64,000 bases of DNA from Cyrtodaria siliqua (GCA_037043455.1 JAWPHD010008251.1:1-64000), one strand, 5' to 3'. Numbered from the stretch's first letter, positions 43,455-56,480 are shown. Notes: generated by a model from the sequence alone, not told the origin. Made by a program: numbers and translations.

Positions 43455-44042
43455 TAGCTCTACTGGCCATGAGCTTATGGGATGGGAAGTTGTCCGTCGT
43501 CCGTCCGTCGTTAACGTTCGTCTTGTTAAGACGATAGGGCCGTCATCTTTCATCTTATAAAACTTTACCAGATTTTTAATATCAATGAAAGCTCAGATAA
43601 GTTCGAAAACCAACAAGATCGGACCACTAACAGCAGAGTTATGGCCCTCGATTTAGTTAAAAAATGCTATATTTTGCCTCGTCAAGACGATAGGGCCTTC
43701 ATTTTCATCCCATCTTTACCAAACTTTAACAGATTGTTAATATCAATGAAAGCTCGGACAAGTTCGAAAACCAGTCATATGGGACCAGTAATAGCAGAGT
43801 TATGGCCCTTTATTTAGTTAAAAATGCTATATTTTGCCTCTTTAAGACGATAGGGCCTTCATTTGTCATCTGATCTTTACCAAACTTTACCAGATTCTTT
43901 AGTTATGGCCCTTGATTTAGTTAAAAATGCTGTATTTTGCCCAAAACTTTCAAAAAAGGTAAATTGCAGTCACTCGCTTCATTGATGTTATAAGAGCCAT
44001 GTTAGCCAGTAGAGAGTCCACAGGAATTATTGGGCCTCTTGT
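43455..44042 (-). mobile_element. Small complete pearl-like element, minus orientation
   Basis: Both termini are present: TAGCTCTACTGGCC and (GTCC)n microsatellite at 43455-43515, and GCCAGTAGAGAGTCCACAGG...GGGCCTCTTGT at 44010-44042. Three cores lie between. At 588 bp it is a normal-sized member of the family whose giant relative begins 279 bp away. Confidence 0.8.
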
Positions 44043-44089
44043 TTCTTTTTTTGATTTTTTGTTTTTGTTTTTGTTTTTGTTAACGCCGT

Positions 44090-44320
44090 GTTAAATTTGA
44101 CGAAACTTAGCAGGAAGCATTGGTTTGATTTCTAGTTGTGCCTACTGCGTTTTTTTCAGGTTCGTTGATTTTGATGAAGTTACGGCCCCTTGACATTTTT
44201 ACTTTAAATTTATTGTAAGCGCTACTCCTCCAAAACGCCATGTTGGATTTCGACGAAACTTGGCAAGAGGCATCTGTAAGATGTCTAGTTGTGCATATTT
44301 TGTTCCAGTTCGATGATTTT
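44090..44320 (+). repeat. Host array interrupted by the giant element, left part
   Basis: Two units of another core family (TTTACTTTAAATTTATTGT, GGATTTCGACGAAACTTGGC, GATGTCTAGTTGTGCAT). The second stops at GTTCGATGATTTT where the first continues with GATGAAGTTACGGCCCC. The missing continuation, ATGGAGTTATGGTCC, is found at 56348. Confidence 0.75.
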
Positions 44321-47300
44321 TAGCTCTACTGGCCGAAGTCCACCAGAGCTTTTGGGATGACGAGTTGTCCGTCGTCCGTCAGTTGTCCGTCCGTCCGTCG
44401 TTAACTTTTGTCTCGTTAATACGATAGGGCCTTTATTTTTCATCCGATCTTTACCAAACTTTAACAGGTTGTTAATATCAATCAAAGCTCGGAAATTACG
44501 AAAACCAGTCAGATCGGACCAGTAACATGGGAGTTATGGCCCTTGATTTAGTTAAAAATGCTATATTTTGCCTCGTTAATACGATAGGGTCTTCATTTTT
44601 CATCCGATCTTTAAAAAACCTTAACAGGTTGTTAATATTAATGACAGCTCGGACAAGTTTGAAAATCAGCCAGATTGGACTTGTAACAGGGGAGTTATGG
44701 CCCTTGATTTAGTTAAAAACGCTATATTTTGACTCGTTAAGACAATAGGGCCCTTATGTTACATCCTATTTTTACCAAACTTTACCAGATTGTTAATATC
44801 AATAAAATATCGACTAGTTCGAAAACCAGCCACATCGGACCAGCAACAGCGGAGTTATGGCCCTTGAATTAGTTAAAAATGCTATATTTTGCCTCGTTAA
44901 GACGACAGGGCCATCATTTTTCATCCGATATTTAACCCACTTTAACAGATTGTTGGTGTCAATAAAAGCTCAGATATATATGAAAACCAACCAGATCGGA
45001 CTAGCAACAACAGAGTCATGGCCCTTGATTTATTTTAAAACGCTATATTTTGCCTCGTTAAGACAATAGGGCCCTTATTTTTCAACGGATCTTTACCAAA
45101 CTTTACCAGATTGTTAATAGAAATGAAAGCTCGGACTAGTTTGAAAACCAGCTAGATCGACCAGCAACAACGGAATTATTGCCCTTGAATAAGTTAAAAA
45201 TGCTATATTTTGCATCGTTAAGATGATAGGGCCATCATTTTTAATCCGATCTTTACCAAACTTTACCAGATTGTTAGTGTCAATAGAAGCTCGGACAAGT
45301 TTGAAAACCAATTAGATTGAACAGGTAACAACAGAGTTATGGCCCGTGATTTAGTTAAAAATGCTATATTTTGCATCGTTAATACGATAGGGCCTTCATT
45401 TTTCTTCCGACCTTTACCAAACTTTACTAGATTGTTAATATCAATGAAAAATCGGACTAGTTCGAAAACCAGCCAACTCGAACGAGTAACAATTATGGCC
45501 CTTGATTTAGTTAAAAACGATATATTTTGCCTCGTTAATACAATAGTGCCCATATTTTTCATCCGATCTTTACCAATCTTTACCAGATTGTTAATAGCAA
45601 TGAAAGCTCTGACTAGTTCAAAAACCAGCCAGCTCGGATCAGCAACAGCGGCGTTATGGCCCTTGAATTAGTTAAAAATGCAATATTTTGCCTCATTAAG
45701 ACGATAGGGCCATCATTTTTCATCGGATCTTTACCGATCTTTACCAGATTGTTAATATCAATGAAAGCTCGGGCAAGTTCGAAAATCAGCCAGATCGGAC
45801 CAGTAACGGGGGGTTTATGTCCCTTGATTTTGTTAAAAACGCTATAATTTGCCTCGTTAAGACAATAGGGCCCTTATTTTTCACCCGATCTTTACTAAAC
45901 TTAATCAAATTGTTAATATCAATGAAAGCTCGGACTAGTTCGAAAACCAGCCAGATCGAACCAGCAACAGCGGAGTTATGGCCCTTGAATTAGTTAAAAA
46001 TGCTATATTTTGCCTCGTTAAGATGATAGGGACTTCATTTTTCATCAGAACTTTACCAAACTTTAACAGGTTGTTAATATCAAATACAGCTCGGACAAGT
46101 TTGAAAATCAGCCAGATAAAACCAGTAACAGGGAAGTTATGGCCCTTGATTTCGTTAAAAAGGCTATTTGTTGGTTCGTTAAGATGATAGGGCCTTCATT
46201 TTTCATCGGATCTTTACCAAGCTTTACCAGATTGTTAATATCAATGAAAGCTCGGGCAAGTTTGAAAATCAGCCTGATCGGACATGTAACGGTGGAGTTA
46301 TGGCCCTTGATTAGTTCAAAAGCTATTTGTTGGCTCGTTTAGACGAGAGAGACTTCATTTTTCATCGGATCTTTACCAAGCTTTACCAGATTGTTAATAT
46401 CAATAAAAGCTCGGAAAAGTTCGAAAACCAGCCAGATCAGACCTGTAATGGGGGTGTTATGGCCCTTGCTTTCATTAAAAAGACTATTGGTTCGTTTAGA
46501 AGATAGGGCCTTCATTTTTCATCCGATCTTAACAAACTTTACCAGATTGTTAATATTAATGAAGCTCGGTCAAGTTCGAAAACCAGTAACAGCGGAGTTA
46601 TGGACCTTGATTTAGTTAAAAATGCTATATTTTGATTGTTAAGACAATAGGGCCCTTATGTTTCATCCGATCTTTACCAACCTTTACCAGATTGTTAATA
46701 TCAATGAAAGCTCGGACCAGTTTGAAAACCAGCCAGATCGGACCAGCAACAGCGCAGTTATGGCCCTTGAATTAGTTAAAAATGCTATATTTTGCCTCGT
46801 TACGACGATAGGGCCATCATTTTTCATCCGATCTTTAAAAGCTCGGAAAATACGAAAAGCAACCAGATCGGACATTTAACAGTACAGTTATAGCCCTTGA
46901 TTTAGTTAAAAACGCTATATTTTGCCTCGTTAAGACAATAGGGCCCTTTTGTTCGAAAACCAGCCAGATCGAACCAGCAACAGCGGAGTTACGGCCCTTG
47001 AATTAGTTAAATATGCTATATGTTGCATCGTTAAGACGATAGGGCCATTATTTTGCATCCGATCTTTACCAAACTTTACCAGATTGTTAGTGTCAATAGA
47101 AGCTCGGAAAAGTTTGAAAACCAACCAGATTTGACCGGTAACAGCAGAGTTATGGCCCTTGATTTAGTTAAAAATGCTATATTTTGCCTCGTTAATACGA
47201 TAGGGTCTTCATTTTTCATCCGATCTTTAAAAAACCTTAACAGGTTGTTAATATCAATGAAATCTCGACTGCTTTGAAAATCAGCCAGATCGGACAAGTA

Positions 47301-47960
47301 ACGGGGAAGTTATGGCCCTTGATTTAGTTAAAAAGCTATTTGTTGGCTCGTTAAGACGATAGGGCCTTCATTTTTCATCCGATCTTTACCGAACTTTACC
47401 AGATTGTTAATATCAATAAAAGCTCGGACAAGTTCGAAAACCAGCCAGATCGGACCAGTAATAGGGGAGTTATGGCCCTTGATTTTGTTAAAAAGGTTAT
47501 TTGTTGTCTCGTTAAGACGATAGAGTCTTCATTTTTCATCCGATCTTTACCAATCTTTACCAGATTGTTAATAGCAATGAAAGCTCGAACTAGTTCGACC
47601 ATTAATAGTAGCTTCCCCTGGAAGTGGATGTTTGTTTACCAAGCGCTGACGATAAAATCTTCAAAAACAAGTGTTAACTTATATTGAATGGATTATATTT
47701 TGGATATTTGGATGTTTAAACCAACTATCTAAGAGAGGGTAAATGCATTTTGAAAACTTATTGTCTAGAAAGTATATTTGTGGACATAAACTTATTTCAC
47801 TACAATATAATCATGCATATATTGGTCATCGATAACCACCCTATTGCCCTTAGTTCCCGGTAGTCAAAGTGTGAACGTTGACAATAGCGTCGTGTACATC
47901 GAGCGCTATTCAGTTAAAAATCTACTGAAGGCCATATGTGTCATATGTGTCAACACAACC

Positions 47961-49621
47961 ATGGACTCCGACATCGATATCGATAGCTATGATGAAAACA
48001 CTCAATTAAAGCTGTATCACACATTAATGCCAGTAAAACAGGAATATTAATTATAATTATGAAGGATATGACGATGATGAAAATAGCCAATCGCAGCAGT
48101 TACAGCAATCGTGGAACGACCATTTGTGGTCGCATTGCCGTACACATCTAAAATTACCGGATCAAAATAGTGAAGGAAGTTCCCAGCCAATTTCAAATCA
48201 AACTTTCTTCACGAAACTTGATGAAATATTACTCAATCTGCCTAAAGATTGCTTCATTGATAAACTTTTACAGATGACCAAACATGGTGATATTACTCTT
48301 GCGACATATAGAGAGATTCTGGCAAAACGCTCTAGACATATACCTGTTTGTCCCACTGGGGAATTGATTAGAAGGAATTCTACCAATTCATCGACCAGTG
48401 CAGTGAAGTATGCTCGTGACTGTTACTCTCTGCACGAATTCATAGGCAATAAAGATCCAAAAATTGTGATTAGTCTGTTTGTGAGAAGGAAACCAACTAT
48501 TAAATCAGAAACAATCGACCTAGACGCCTCAATAATTGACAGTGTCACAAATACGCCTTTAAAGGTTATGCCAAATCATACTAATCACAGTGTTATAACA
48601 CAGGTAGCACTTGCTGTACTCCAGGCCTATGTGAGAGCTCTTAAAATTGAAATGGAAGCCGTAAAATGCGAAAGAGCAGCTGAAGCAAATAACATAGTTG
48701 TTTGTAATACACGGTTAGAGGTGTTTGAGAATGAGTTTCTGAAACTATCATCTGAAGTTTACGATTACAGGCTACGTATAGGGGTTGTAGAACACCAGAA
48801 CAAGATGTTTATAGACACAATAAGAAAGTTAAATGACAGACTTGACATAATTGATAAAATGGAATCGATTAAGGGACAGACGAGGCATAAACGAATCCAC
48901 GACAAAACGATTGAAAGTATGGCTGTGCGATCTGAGGGTACCATAAGTATATCAATGGATATATTGTATGCTGCCCCAGTCCAACCACCTGCTGAAATAG
49001 AAGTGAAGACTCAAGAATGCGATAAAGGCGAAAGTCAGAAGAAGCACTATTCGGAAGCACTTAAACTGAATGCAGAAAGCAAAAATCACGATAAAGACAA
49101 AAACAAAGCCGAAACGCCTAAAACTCAGTCTAAGGAACAAGATAAGCAGACGGGTGCTAATGGATGTGCCTTAACTAACGAACGCATTAGTACAGGAAAG
49201 GCAATAGAAACGAGGATCACATACGAAGATAGACAAACAAAACACAACTCCTTCGATGCCAATAATAACCAAACACATGAAACAGCCGGAAATTATAGGA
49301 AACCAATAGCCAATTATCAATCTCACTATAGAACTGCTAGATCAAACCAAGAACACACCGAAACACCTTGCTTTGGCAGTATTGTAAGAAGAAAGACAAT
49401 CAGATACTATGTTGGTGGAATCAGTTTTGATTCAAACCGTGCCGGGATGGAAGAGTATATTACTGACAGAGGAGTAGAGGTGGTAGGAATAAATATGTTT
49501 GAAAGTAGAAGACGTTGTTTAGGAGCCAAAATAACTGTTTATAAGTCCGATAGTCATTTGAAGATAAGAGTTTTTGGATGAAACAAATGTACTGTAGAAA
49601 GTGGTGTGGTACTAACGAATA
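47961..49621 (+). pseudogene. LINE ORF1 (RNA-binding protein), frameshifted
   Basis: It starts at ATG 47961 (MDSDIDIDSYDENTQ). A one-base shift near 48050 moves it to the frame with NYEGYDDDENSQSQQ, open to 49581. The protein, of about 550 residues, has a central segment of heptad-like character (LQAYVRALKIEMEAVKCERA ... IRKLNDRLDIIDKM) suggesting a coiled coil, a Lys/Glu-rich linker, and near the C terminus YYVGGISFDSNRAGMEEYI followed by RRCLGAKITVY, which looks like an RRM-type fold of LINE ORF1 proteins. Two further shifts near 49570-49595 precede the likely original end (CRKWCGTNE, stop at 49619). Such proteins bind the element RNA and form trimers or complexes in related LINEs. Confidence 0.7.
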
Positions 49622-49785
49622 GGTATCAAAGTTTGACTATAAAGAACATAACGGACATCAGGCGATGATTAACATACGCTATTTTAGTATCGTAGTACTT
49701 GTTGCGATTTTGCTATTCACCTGTGTCATGAACACTCATGTTAATAAAATCAATTGCAGAACTCTGACCGGAATGTTAGGGCATC

Positions 49786-50556
49786 ATGTCATCTGCAGCT
49801 AGTCTCAGTGACTTGCTAGACAAGTACGATATAGATATTGCTCTTATAACTGAGCATAAACTAAAGAAAAATAATACAGAGTTTTTAAACTCTATTCATA
49901 CTGATTATACATCTATATCTACAGTCAGGGTCTGAGATTTGGTAAAGGTGGCAGTGCAATGATGTATAAGAAACACTATGCATATTGTATAAGAGACATA
50001 GTGCAAACATTTTCTGATAGAATTGTTGGCGTAGAAATAATTAATTCTCCTTATGAATCTACATTTATATTCTCTGTATATGCCCTCAGTAAATTATAGT
50101 TTTGATGAATACAAAGAGTGTCTAGATACAGTGCAGTCTCTATTGGAAATATATTCAGAAAAGGGAAATGTCATACTAACGGGGGATTTCAATGTTGACA
50201 TATGTAGCTCGACAGTAGATAATCAAAGAGGGTGCTTATTAAAACGGTTTCTTCATAACAACTTGCTTTTTTTCGCAAATATAGAAGGTTGTTCGTTTAC
50301 GTTCAGACCAACTAAGAAAACGCTTGATCACATTATACTTAGTAGCGACCAAAAACATGTTATTAATGTGTGCATTGCAATTGATGATGATGTCTTCACT
50401 GTATCGGACCATCTTCCAATCATAACTGAGTTTTGTTTCCCTATGGATGCTTATATATTTAGAAACATTCAGAAACACAAGCAGGTTAACTGGAAAAAAT
50501 GTTCAGATACAGCTAAAGATAAATATGCAGCTGAACTAAACAAGGAGTTATTTTAA
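49786..50556 (+). pseudogene. LINE ORF2, apurinic-type endonuclease domain
   Basis: It starts at ATG 49786 (MSSAASLSDLLDKYDIDIAL) and continues ITEHKL, the conserved E-motif region. After frameshifts near 49934 and 50085 it reads VNYSFDEYKECL, then ILTGDFNVDI (the catalytic GDFN motif), LDHIILS, and VFTVSDHLPI (the terminal SDH motif). These are the signature motifs of the exonuclease-endonuclease-phosphatase fold used by APE-class LINEs to nick target DNA. Motif residues are intact although the frame is broken. Confidence 0.85.
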
Positions 50557-52687
50557 AACTAGATATTTGCTCAAATCATGACGTAGATGAAATGTACAGA
50601 CACATTGTTCATTCTATTCATACGGCCGCAAATAAGACCTTGCCTAAATTAAAAACAAATGTACACGCAAAGCCCTACTGGACCTCAGAGGTCAAACAAG
50701 CACACGCAACCCAGAGACAGTTAAGACGAGCGTGGATCTCTGAAGGAAGGCCTAGGGACTATACTCATTCATCTTACACAAACTACAAATTATCTAAACG
50801 ACAATTCAAAAATATCCAGAAAAAATGCAATTTCAGAGTGTAATAGCAGATTTTATAATGAGCTGGAAGAAAGTGCAGAGGTTGATTCAAAAACATTTTG
50901 GCAAATTCTAAATAAGAAAAGGAAAAGACGCTCCAATATCATAAGAGACATAAACGTAGATGGTAATGTTCTCAGGGAACCTGGCGAGATCGCAGGCGCC
51001 TTCAAAAACTACTACGAAAGTGTTTTCATTCCTGTATTAAATGAAGATTTTGACGAAGATTTTAAAAACGAAATTGATACTCATATCGACAGTTTTTTTA
51101 ATCAAACGATCATGCTACTGACAAGATCCTCAGCGGTCCTGTTGAGTTTTCAGAAGTACATGAAGTCATTCGCTCCATTAAATTAAATAAATCCGGAGGT
51201 CATGACCTAATAGTAAATGACCATCTAAGGTACGGAGGAACATCAATAGTTCGCTATCTAGCACATCTCTATGATATGATTTTCTATACAGAATACGTAC
51301 CGTCCGATCTAAAAATCGGCATTATCATACCTATATTAAAAGAAGGCAAATGTAGAAGTAACACGGCAAGCTATAGACCGGTTACACTCTTACCTGTTAT
51401 CTACAAAGTTTTAGAAAAATTAAAATCATTAAGAGTTCAAAAATGGACTAAACAACGTAGAATTAGCTTCCAAAATAGTCAGCAAAACGGCTACCAACAA
51501 TATCTCGGGTCGATAACAACATCATTTAACCTTCGTAAAACAATTTACTTTATGTTCGAAAATGGAAGTAGTCCATTTATGATCCTGTTAGATACATCAG
51601 GGGCATTTGACACTGTTTGGCATAATGGCCTTTTTTACAAGATAAAACAATTTGGCATCTCTGGAAAAGCCCTTCGCGTAATAATAGAGTGTTACAGTGG
51701 TATGACAAGCTGCGGTTTAGTAAATGGTATAAAATCCGAACCATTCACCTTATTGCAGGGAACACGCCAAGGAGGTGTAATGTCTAGTTGGTACTATCTC
51801 TTATACATCAACACTCTTCTCGATAATCTAGAGCTTCTCGATAATCTAGAGCGCAGCGGACTTGGTTGTTTTATTGGTAGCGTAAATTGTGTTGCCCCAA
51901 CACTGGCCGACGACATTACCTTAGTATGTCCTAATGCACTAAATCTGCAGTCTTGTCTAGATATCGCGAATGACTACGCGCATAAATGGAGATTTTCCTA
52001 TAACGATTCAAAGTGCAATTTTCTAGTATGTAGTAAAAATAAAGACATTAAAGCTGCTGTTAACAGTATGATTGGAGAAAATGTATTGAACAAACCATGC
52101 AAGCAAAACATGTAGGTATAGATATTGTCCCGAATTTAAAATGTTCAAAAGGTATTGAAAGTAGATGTTCAAAGGGTAGAGCATCTCTATTTTCATTGCT
52201 TAACATAGAGACTGATTTTAATTTGATAAATCCTAAGACTCTTGCAAATCTTATAAAGAAGATATCATTTCCTTCATTTCTTTACGGGTGCGAATTATGG
52301 TCACACATGCAAGGATGTGACATTTTATTAGCCGAAAAATGTATAAGATTAGCTGCAAAGTGTACTCAGAAGTTGCATTTGCGCACTAGAACAGACATGG
52401 CAATGAGTACTCTAGGTTGGATGCCAATGGTGTCGGAAATTGATAAAAGAAAATTGTGTTTTTTACAAATTTTTTGCTCTACGCCGCTAAACTTACTGTC
52501 TAGAAGGATATTTGACATTAGGTTACAACATATTGTTCTGAAGGGTTTCAAGGACCAATACGGTTTTATTCCCGATATATTTACCATACTAAAGAAGAGT
52601 TTGATAATGGACCTTTGGAAACGGCCGAGCACGACACATACGAAATATTGCAGTCTCGGTTTGATTGAGACTGTTCATGAGCGGTAG
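50557..52687 (+). pseudogene. LINE ORF2, reverse transcriptase domain
   Basis: Linker with PYWTSEVKQAHATQRQLRR (50.6-50.84 kb) and, in another frame, FYNELEESAEVDSKTFWQIL (50.85-50.92 kb). Fingers/palm at 51276-52115: SYRPVTLLPVIYKVLEK, motif A LLDTSGAFDTVWH, motif B LLQGTRQGGVMSSWYY, motif C TLADDITLV with both catalytic aspartates. Thumb/connection at 52097-52687 (FLYGCELWSHM, STLGWMPM). Frameshifts near 50842, 51115 and 52090. A short duplicated segment (LLDNLE twice, at 51815-51852) lies between motifs B and C. Confidence 0.85.
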
Positions 52688-53487
52688 TGAAATATGCTAG
52701 CTACCGCTCACGCCCTCTAGCCCCGGGTTGAGCAGAACTCAATATTCATAAAATCAACAGCACAAAATTTTAACCATCCCGAAGATGGCATGCATATGGC
52801 GGTGGACATGGGGTTATCCTTCTTTAACGTCTTCCCCAAGTCGTACGGCGTATGGTCCCAGTATCTAATAAAATGAAATGCCCCGAAGAGCGAAATAAAC
52901 ATAATGGAATTTAGTTGGGAGCAGTAAATATAACTTACAGCACTTTTTGACGGATTATTTCAATAATGGACATTTTCCGTCAAAATATAAATGGAAGAAA
53001 ATTGTTTTAAATAATGTAAATATTCACCAGCTTGAATCGTGGGAACTGAGAATGAGTGAAGATGAAGATTTCCAGAGATTCCGGCGTCTTCATCCAATAC
53101 TTAAGTCAGCTGTATTATGGGATATTCCCCGATCAAGCTCCGACATTCGTTTGGTGTTGTATATAATTAACCTGTGGGTTCATGTTTGCCAATCCAATGA
53201 AAGTGAATGTTTGTAGTGCCACTTTAAAGTAAATGACATATTCGAACATTCAACAACAACATGCGAAGCCTTTTCGTTGTCGAGACAAAAATATTTTGAC
53301 GATTTATATTTGATCTTAGATATTGTACAATTTAACCTCTTCTCTACGCTTCCTGGCAAAGAGATGTATAATGTCATGCTTGGATCTAGCATACCCTTTT
53401 CTGACACATTGTCTTCAACTAATTATTATGGTTTTCTAATTCAGTCATATCACTTTATAAAACATGTAACTCAATATGTGTTTGTAT
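52688..53487 (+). pseudogene. LINE ORF2, C-terminal region
   Basis: The coding remnant resumes at 52947-53216 (LESWELRMSEDEDFQRFRRL) and continues in another frame with FKVNDIFEHSTTTCEAFS, then RQKYFDDLYLILDIV and FVKHVTQ-like sequence to a stop at about 53487. The C...H...C spacing is compatible with the C-terminal zinc-finger-like region of LINE ORF2. A segment at 52690-52940 is noncoding-looking or badly decayed. Confidence 0.55.
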
Positions 53488-54439
53488 AAGTTGCAAATTA
53501 ACATACTAGCAGACAAACCTGCAATATTGGCAATTCTTAGAGTTAGTCAATTGCGTATTACATTAGTCTACTCATGGACCAGGATACTGTAGTTAAATAT
53601 ATATGATTACATTCCCCTCCAGAACCTCTGTCTACTTTCGTTTCGTTCTATATTTCGTTTCGTGAATAAAGGTTCTAACAAGAGAGGAATGTTTATTAGA
53701 CATGTTTTGGATATCTTTTATATATGTATGTACATATTGTTCATGTTCTATGTTTTTCACTTTTTTTCAAATATTTCATACATCAACTACTTTATATGCA
53801 TTGTTTGCACCGTCATAATATTATATTATGTATTCTCTGTAATGGAAGAAATAAAAAGAATAAATGAATAAATAAATAATTAAATAAAGTTCGAAAATCA
53901 GCCAGATTGAACCAGTAACGGGGGAGTTATGGCCCTTGATTTAGTTAAAAAGCTATTTTTTGGCTCGTTAAGACGATAGGGCCTTTATTTTTCATCGGAT
54001 CTTTACCAAACTTTACCAGATTGTTAATATCAATAAAAGCTCGAAAAAGTTTGAAAACCAGCCAGATCGGACTAGTAACGGGGGAGTTATGGCCCTTGAT
54101 TTCGTTAAAAAGGCTATTTGTTGGCTCGTTAAGATGATAGGACCTTCATTTTTCATCGGATCTTTAACTAACTTTACCAGATTGTTAATATCAATGAAAG
54201 CTCGGACAAGTTCGAAAACCAGCTACCTCGGACCAGTAACAGCGGAGTTATGGCCCTTGATTTAGTTAAAAACGATATAGTTTGACACGTTAAGACAATA
54301 GGGCCCATATTTTTCATCCGATCTTTACCAATCTTTACCAGATTGTTAATAGCAATGAAAGCTCGGACTAGTTCGAAAACCAGATAGCTCGGACCATCAA
54401 CAGCGGCGTTATGGCCATTGAATAAGTTAAAAATGCTAT

Positions 54440-55515
54440 ATTTTGCCTCTTTGAGACGATAGGGCCATCATTTTTCATCCGATCTTTACCAAACTTTACC
54501 AGATTGTTAATATCAATAAAAGCTCGGAATAGTTCGAAAACCAGCCAGATCGACCAGTACCAACGGAGTTACGGCCTTTGATTTAGTTAAAAATGCTATA
54601 TTTTTCCTCGTTAAGACGATAGGGCCTTCATGTTTCATTCGATCTTTACCAAGTTTTACCAGATTGTTAATGTCAATAAAAGTTTGAATGAGTTCGAAAA
54701 CCAGCCAAATCGGACCAGTAACGGCGGAGTTATGGCCCATGATTTCGTTATATATGCTATATTTTGTCTTGTTAAGGCGATAGGGCCTTCATTTTTTATC
54801 TGATCTTTACCAAACTTTGCCAGAGTTCTTGACTTTTTTTCCTTTTTTTCTTTTATTATTTTTAGATTTGTTTATTTTTTTTTTATTTTTTTTTTTTATT
54901 ATCTCTACTAGCCAAGTTCGAAAACCAGCCAGATCGGACCAGTAATGTATGGCTCTTGATTTAGTTAAAAATGCTATATTTTTCCTCGTTAAGACGATAG
55001 GGCCATCATTTTTCATCCGATCTTTACCAAACTTTACCAGATTGTTAATATCAATAAAAGCTCGGAATAGTTCGAAAACCAGCCAGATCGACCAGTACCA
55101 ACGGAGTTAAGGCCTTTGATTTAGTTAAAAATGCTATATTTTGCCTCGTTAAGACGATAGGGCCTTCATTTTTCATTCGATCTTTACCAAGTTTTACCAG
55201 ATTGTTAATGTCAATAAAAGCTTGAATGAGTTCGAAAACCAGCCAAATCGGACCAGTAACGGCGGAGTTATGGCCCATGATTTCGTTAAATATGCTATAT
55301 TTTGTCTTGTTAAGGCGATAGGGCCTTCATTTTTCATCTGATCTTTACCAAACTTTGCCAGATTTCTTGTCTTTTTTTTTTTTTTCTTTTATTATTTTTA
55401 GATTTGTTTATTTATTTTTATCTATTTTTATTTTTATTATCTCTACTAGCCAAGTTCGAAAACCAGCCAGATCGGACCAGTAATGTATGGCTCTTGATTT
55501 AGTTAAAAATGCTAT
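54440..55515 (-). repeat. ~535-bp higher-order duplication
   Basis: Two consecutive blocks, about 54445-54978 and 54980-55515, each contain three core units and one T-rich variant and are almost identical, including shared rare variants (CGACCAGTACCAACGGAG, GGCCCATGATTTCGTTA). This is segmental duplication inside the giant array. Confidence 0.8.
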
Positions 55516-56345
55516 ATTTTTCCTCTTGAAGACGATAGTCACTCGCTTAGAGCCATATTAGCCAGTAGAGCGTCCACAGGCCCTCTTGGGCCTCTTGGGC
55601 CTCTTGTTCATCCGATCTTTACCAATCTTTACCAGATTGTTAATGTCAATGATAGCTCCGACAAGTTCGAAAACCAGCCAGATCGGACCAGTAACAGTTG
55701 AGTTATGGCCCTTGATTTAGTTAAAAATGCTATATTTTGCCTTGTAAAGACGTTAGGGCCTCCATTTTTCATCCGACCTTTACCAAAGTATAACAGAGTG
55801 TTAGTGTCAATAAAAGCTCGGATAAATACAAAAACCAACCAGATCAAACCAGTAACAGCGGTGTTATGGCCCTTGATTTAGTTAAACATGCTATATTTTG
55901 CATCGTTAATACGATAGGGCCTTCATTTTTCATCCGACCTTTACCAAACTTTACTAGATTGTTAATATCAATGAAAAATCGGACTAGTTCGAAAACCAGC
56001 CAACTCGAACCAGTAACAGTTATGGCCCTTGATTTAGTTAAATATGCTATAGTTTGCCTTGTTAAGGCGATAGGGCCTTCATTTTCCAGTAATTTTACCA
56101 AATTTTACCAGATTTCTTGACTTTTTTTTCTTTTTTTCTTGTATTATTTTTATATTTGTTTATTTATTTTATTGTTTTTTATTTTTATTTTTTATTTTTT
56201 TTAAATTTTATTATCTCTACTGGCCAAGTTCGAAAACCAGCCAGATCGGACCAGTAATGGCGGAGTTATGGCTCTGGATTTAGTTATGTTATAAAAGCCA
56301 TATTAGCCAGTAGAGCGTCCACAGGCCCTCTTGGGCCTCTTGTTT

Positions 56346-56480
56346 TTTATGGAGTTATGGTCCTTTGACCTTTTTACTTTAAATTTCTTGTCGACGCTAC
56401 TCCTTCTAAACGGCTTGTTGGATTTCTACGAACTTTGGAAGGAAGGCTCAGTATGATGTCTAGTTGTGCAAAGAGCGGTA
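56346..56480 (+). repeat. Host array interrupted by the giant element, right part
   Basis: ATGGAGTTATGGTCCTTTGACC and CTTTAAATTTCTTGTCGACGC...GATGTCTAGTTGTGCA continue the unit interrupted at 44320. Confidence 0.7.

Larger units (their letters stand above)
47599..53887 (+). mobile_element. Nearly full-length LINE in the giant array, 7-bp duplication
   Basis: A 6,289-bp insertion into a core unit: the unit reads AACTAGTTCGA before it and AGTTCGAAAATCAGCC after it, so AGTTCGA is duplicated (47592-47598 and 53888-53894). Order: 5' UTR of about 360 bp, ORF1, a 164-bp gap, ORF2 (endonuclease, reverse transcriptase, C-terminal region), and an A-rich tail of AATAAATAAAT. The frames are broken by several one-base changes, so it is no longer active. 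Clade not assigned. Confidence 0.85.
44321..56343 (-). mobile_element. Giant ~12-kb pearl-like element with ~34 core units
   Basis: On the minus strand it starts at 56343 with ACAAGAGGCCCAAGAGGGCC...GCTCTACTGGCTAATATGG and ends at 44321 with a (GACG)n microsatellite (44370-44402) and the hairpin end GGCCAGTAGAGCTA. About 34 diverged cores of roughly 160 bp are counted by their GGAGTTATGGCCC-type word: about 20 at 44.41-47.6 kb and about 14 at 53.9-56.3 kb. A LINE occupies 47599-53887. An internal start-type end at 55550-55612 and four T-rich variants show rearrangement by recombination. Usual pearl elements carry only a few cores. Confidence 0.65.

Noticed and set aside
42621..47687. Many overlapping ORFs of 60-110 codons on both strands with shared peptides (ALDLVKNAIFCLVK, TRQNIAFLTKSRAI)
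   Set aside because: They repeat with the 160-bp core unit, occur on both strands, have no start conservation and end at the same point of each unit. They are translations of a noncoding repeat.
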